From contig CM055108.1 in NCBI GenBank assembly GCA_029204225.1, positions 17,101,125 through 17,165,124 on the forward strand: a stretch of 64,000 nt of DNA. Reading direction: 5' to 3'. Below, one piece after another: positions 60,401 to 64,000 of this stretch. The translations under genes and the position numbers were made by a program. This DNA is from Diphasiastrum complanatum. Lineage: Eukaryota > Streptophyta > Lycopodiopsida > Lycopodiales > Lycopodiaceae. Under the pieces are notes generated by a model. The model saw only the letters and a list, made by a program, of their open reading frames with translations, was not told where the DNA came from and ran no database searches. Every line of letters begins with the position of its first letter. Position 1 is the first letter of the stretch.

Positions 60401-60600
60401 CCAGTATATAAAATCAAAAAATATGATTGCAGATCTGCTTATGAAACCGTTCGACAAGCCACTCTTTGCCAAGCAAAGAAAGACAATTGGATTAAACGTA
60501 CAAAGCTGCAAGGTTCAAGAAGGAGTGTCAGAAATGGTGAACTCCTGCAACTTTGTCGCAGCACAAACAAGAAACGAAGGTAGCTGCACTTGTTGTTTTG
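57410..60600 (+). pseudogene. Copia pol relic, gag deleted
   Basis: After the leader come a protease-region LGDGSRHDVKGIG (57560), pre-integrase CETCQKGKQ (57960), integrase FIDDYSR, LRFDKSEYKS (normally TDxGGE, second catalytic Asp retained) and YTPEYNDVAERRN (58270-58310); RT from about 59040 with CKWVYKK, KTAFLHGDLEE (59290) and FVDDSLM (59535); RNase H with HHYSDATCV (60050), SSSEAEY (60175) and LMKPFDKPLF (60440). Gag is absent. Stops at 57868, 58727, 59041 and 60371 and frameshifts near 57655, 58550, 58700 and 59800 inactivate it. It belongs to the same broad Copia group as the relic at 12190-14970. Confidence 0.88.
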
Positions 60601-62246
60601 CATTCTGCACAGACTTATCCACCTGATCATGTGCGGTTATCAGGACGTTTTGCAGGGAGCTAACGTATCCTTCCAAGTGATCAACCTGTTGCTGGGCCAT
60701 CTTCTTTTCAGCTTCAGATTTGTCTTCATGTTGCTTGACAATCTTCAAAATCTCGATCCAGCTGGACAATCTTCTGGCTGATGAGCATGTTTTTCAATCC
60801 CAAATCTGAAATTCTCTGCTCCATTTCTTTTTTCTTGTCAAGCATAGACTGGATCACTTGTGCAAGGCTTGAGACCAATCCGAGAGCATCACAGAATCTA
60901 CTGTCGTGGAGGCGGCAGCAGGAGGACCTGATGGTACTGTCCTTGGTTGGCGTGAAATAAATGTCGGTACTTCGTCTTCTTTACAAATATCTTCATCCTC
61001 AAACCCCTCCGGCATGGTGGCGTCGAATTGCTTCGGTGATTTCACAGCTTGGTCAACCCAAAGTTGGTTGGGACATCTTCATCTTGAAGTTGTTGGTTGG
61101 AGTCTTCAACACCAACAGTAGTGCTATGAATTTGTTCGAATCCTCTTCTAGGGGATTGGAGTTCAAAGGGCGCAGGGCTTTGGGGCATTTCAAAAATTTC
61201 AACGGCCCCAAGGGGGTCTAAATCATCGAACATATCCATGAAATACTGCGTGTTTGGTGAAATAGCTTCGGTGTGTGAGGGTGAGGCGGCCTGGGCAGCT
61301 GTGATGGGAATGGTAGCCCCAATGGTCACAGACTATCCTTGTGTGGAAGTAGAGGCGGGGGGAATAGAAGGTTCAGTGCGAACAGCAGCAGAGGGCGGAA
61401 GCGCAGCTGACGATGTATGCCTAGTGCGATGTCATGACATGGAAGACGAGTCAGGAATGACGATCTTGCTGCGTGGACGACGTCGACTATGTGAACTCGA
61501 GGCCTGGTAAGACGACTCAATCGGTGCTTCTTCATAGACTGAAAGCACAGAATCTAGGTGGAAGCCATGGATTTTGTTTTCTAGATGAGAGACGGCTAGA
61601 AGAGACAACAAAGAGCCAGCAGCGAACTGCTGCTTAGTATTGCTCTTAATAGCTCGTTTGAGCTCACCAGAAACAGTCTTGAACCAATTATATGGTTCAA
61701 GAGGGGCCTTGGCCAACTTGGTATAGGACTCAGCTATCCTATGGAGGATTTGTGAAGTGATGTGGTCTTTCCTGAGGTTGCCAACCATCAAGAAGTTGTT
61801 CAGTAGCTGGGTAGTAGCGTGTATGGAAGGCTCAGTGATAACATTAAGGTAGTATCCATCGTTGGTCTAGTGCAAATCATTGGTGAGTCGATGTAAGGCT
61901 TTATGGCCTGTTTGGCCTGCTTATGATTGGGTGAGGCTTGTGTACCAGACGCTATACCTATGGCTGCAAGGGCGGCCTCAATGACGTGCACCTTGTGTCT
62001 TGCTCCCTATAAGGTGATATAAAATTTGGATTTCTCTTCCTTCTACGTACTGAAGGCAAGAGTGATGAAATCCATGTTGATTCTGCCAGAAAAGGCTCTC
62101 TCATGAATACCCATGGCAGTGAGCAGAGGCTCCGCAAGGGTCATCCACTGAGTGACCATGCTTGTGCTAGGAAGGATCATGATGTTCGTTGCAGATGGGA
62201 CATTATGATGGATAGTATAACGCGGAGACTGGGAAGAATCTGTAGA
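60515..62246 (-). pseudogene. Additional ORF downstream of Gypsy pol, decayed
   Basis: Read from 62246 down: MSSTDSSQSPRY, a MTLAEPLLTAMGIHERAFSG stretch (62130-62070), HVIEAALAAIGIASG (61985), YNWFKTVSGELKRAI (61700-61650), GSLLSLLAVSHLENKIHGFHLDSV (61600), then Ser/Pro-rich low-complexity (61560-60900) and a C-terminal coiled coil rich in Lys/Glu/Gln (60780-60560). Several stops and frameshifts break it. It lies on the same strand as, and after, a Tat-like Gypsy integrase. It shows no gag, env or enzyme motif. Some Tat-lineage elements are known to carry extra ORFs after pol; this may be one. Confidence 0.55.
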
Positions 62247-63024
62247 CGACATGATGAGCAGAAAGGAAATGTAAGACGCGCGAAAGTATATTAAAAAATA
62301 GTTCAGGAAGTTTGGAAGGCTTTGGTCACGGAAAAAATTCACAAGAGCTTCGCTAGCACAAGTGAGGAATGAATCAAATTCAGCCAACTTATAGGTGAAT
62401 TTGGTGGGTCCATTACACTGAATACTAGTTGGCTGATCAGTTATGAACCAAAATTTGCAGGCATGTACAGTACTATGAAAATAGGCTATAAAAATCTCGG
62501 CGAAGGTTTCTACGGATCTGAACCTATCAGGCAAACGTTTTCCAGGGTTGACGAAGGATGAACCTTCGCCCAAGAGGATCCTTCATCCAAATACTGTCAT
62601 AAATGTATTTTTTCAAGATCTGAGGCTATCGCCAACCTAATTTTGACATTTTAAGATCATCTAGCAGGTCGGCGAAGGTTCATAATGAGGGTAAGGTGCT
62701 CGGCGAAGGTTCCCAAAATGGCATATTATTGATACTTCGCCTAGCTCCAAAACTGGATTTTTCCTGGACAGGAACGTTCGCCCAACTCAAATTAGATAAA
62801 TCTGAAGTGGATGTACAATCTGGAGGCTCAACGAAGGTTTCTGATATGGTATAGGCCAAATATGACCAAAACAGTGAGTTTCTAAGTCATTTTTCATCAA
62901 AAATATTGTTCTTTCTTTTTGCCATGCTGATGACTTTTCTAACTTTTGCTCATCAATCTTATTACAATTTTTTTTTCTTTTTTTTTCATTGTCTTTTTCA
63001 CACAAAACTGAACAAATGAAAATT
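62247..63024 (-). other. Spacer between pol end and additional ORF
   Basis: Contains the frame upstream of the ORF (62573-62250) without motifs, and several copies of ggcgaaggttc or its inverse cttcgccc between 62499 and 62830. It is Lys-rich and A-rich near 62960. Confidence 0.45.
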
Positions 63025-64000
63025 TTAAAACAACAAATTGAAAAACAAATAGAATTTAAAAACCTTGAGATCAGGGTTGTTGATCTGGCGGAGCCGGCTG
63101 CAAAACTTGCGTAATCGGCTGCCATTCACCGGAGTATCAAATCGTTTTCCATCCAAGTGCTCAAGAATTACTGCGCCATAGTTCAAGGTTTTCTTCACTT
63201 TATACGAACCTTCACCGGTAAACTTCAATTTTTTCTTGATCAGCTTGGTTTTGTACATCAATGCAAGATCTCCTGCTTTCAGATTCTTTTTGTGCAATCG
63301 ACGATCATGCCATGCCTTCTGGCAGGCTTTTCTCTGCTGCTAATGCATGAACTGCCATCAATCGGATTTCACATAATTTGTGCAATGCTTCATGACGTAG
63401 TTCTAAAGACTTATCATCATTTAATCGTTCTATTGCCGCTATGCATAAAGATGAGATTAAAAATTCAATCGGCATGACAACATCTTGACCATAGACTAGT
63501 TGAAAGGGTGTTTGATTTGTAATATTTTGTAAGAGGTTCTGAATGCCCAAGATGCTGCATACAGTTTATGTTCCCAATCAGACCGACTCGCTTCAACTGT
63601 CTTTGTGATAATGGTGCATAGAATCTTATTGGAAGATTTAGCTTGGCCATTCCCTTTGGGATAGTAGGGAAATCCGTGTATAACAAAAAAATTTCCAGTA
63701 AACACTTTATTGTTTGATTGACAAAGTGTGTACCCCGGGTCACTGACAATCTCAATCGGACATCCAAATCTGATTATAATATTTTCATACAAAAACTTGG
63801 CCGTAGATTTTGCATCAGCAACTTTGACAGCTTTGGCTTCAACCAACTTGGTCATATAATCAGTTGCTACGATAATGTATCGGGCCTGAGGTCCTTGTGC
63901 GACAGGATGAATAGGATCAACATAATCCAGTTCCCATTTTTCAAACAGTGCTTGCGATAAAATTGGATGCAAGGGTTCATAGTTTTGTCGAGTAGTTTGT
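63025..64000 (-). pseudogene. Tat-like Gypsy integrase, continues beyond window
   Basis: From 63972 down: WELDYVDPIHP, YIIVATDYMTKLVEAKAV, then a region where two frames must be combined (FGCPIEIVSD, then GTHFVNQTIKCLLE, then YYPKGNGQAKSSNK), WEHKLYAASWAFRTSYK (63580), TPFQLVYGQDVVMPIEF (63500) and a C-terminal domain GDLALMYKTKL ... LEHLDGKRFDTPVNGSRLRKF (63270-63090). The motifs are those of Athila/Tat-group integrases without a chromodomain. Frameshifts near 63760 and 63700 and stops near 63340 and 63545 break it. RT and RNase H would lie to the right. Confidence 0.85.

Overview
The window is nuclear DNA from a land plant with a large, retrotransposon-rich genome. It is A+T-rich, holds no bacterial or organellar operons, and contains plant-type Copia and Gypsy polyproteins, several primer-binding sites of the initiator-Met-tRNA type (TGGTATCAGAGC and variants), others of the TGGCGCCGTTGCC type, long dinucleotide microsatellites and one intron-containing host gene. 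The species cannot be named from sequence alone.

Layout. 1-3287: a tandem duplication (unit about 1.95 kb) of a non-autonomous Gypsy-like element end, carrying a Copia-type LTR piece and a conserved unrecognised ORF. 3288-5091: degraded leader and unassigned DNA. 5092-11264: a complete, young Copia element on the minus strand with near-identical LTRs, PBS, PPT, 5-bp target duplication (TAGAT) and one uninterrupted 1,328-codon gag-pol. 11265-15301: a decayed minus-strand Copia into whose flank the young element inserted. 15302-22118: a gag-only plus-strand Gypsy-like element with a long minisatellite in its leader. 22119-34100: nested relics, namely a minus-strand Gypsy gag-pol, a plus-strand Gypsy RT/RNase H piece, a plus-strand Copia pol with 3' LTR, and a minus-strand Copia gag/protease/integrase. 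34400-39150: internal end, PPT, LTR, PBS and leader of another non-autonomous element, in an order suggesting elements sharing an LTR.

40294-47750 (minus strand) is the host gene. It was pieced together from seven exons whose splice sites and reading phases all agree. It encodes an N-terminal universal-stress-protein (USP) domain, a Ser-rich linker and a coiled coil, the order seen in plant USP/kinase and USP/kinase/U-box proteins. No kinase or U-box exon was found, so the gene either continues leftward past transposons or has been cut. Its 4.8-kb third intron holds a Copia integrase fragment, a strong hairpin and a MITE-like inverted-repeat element.

47751-64000: gene upstream DNA with (GA)n tracts, a non-autonomous element (51.5-53.5 kb), a CT-expanded LTR with PBS, a Gypsy RT fragment, a minus-strand non-autonomous element (55.6-57.0 kb), a broken plus-strand Copia (57.0-60.6 kb), and at the right edge a minus-strand Tat-like Gypsy integrase followed downstream by a long decayed additional ORF.

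The most unusual signal is a protein family shared by at least three non-autonomous elements (1.3-2.0, 51.6-52.8 and 56.3-57.0 kb). Its C-terminal GVGPP-like peptide abuts the polypurine tract, and this end also recurs in the element ending at 37.09 kb.
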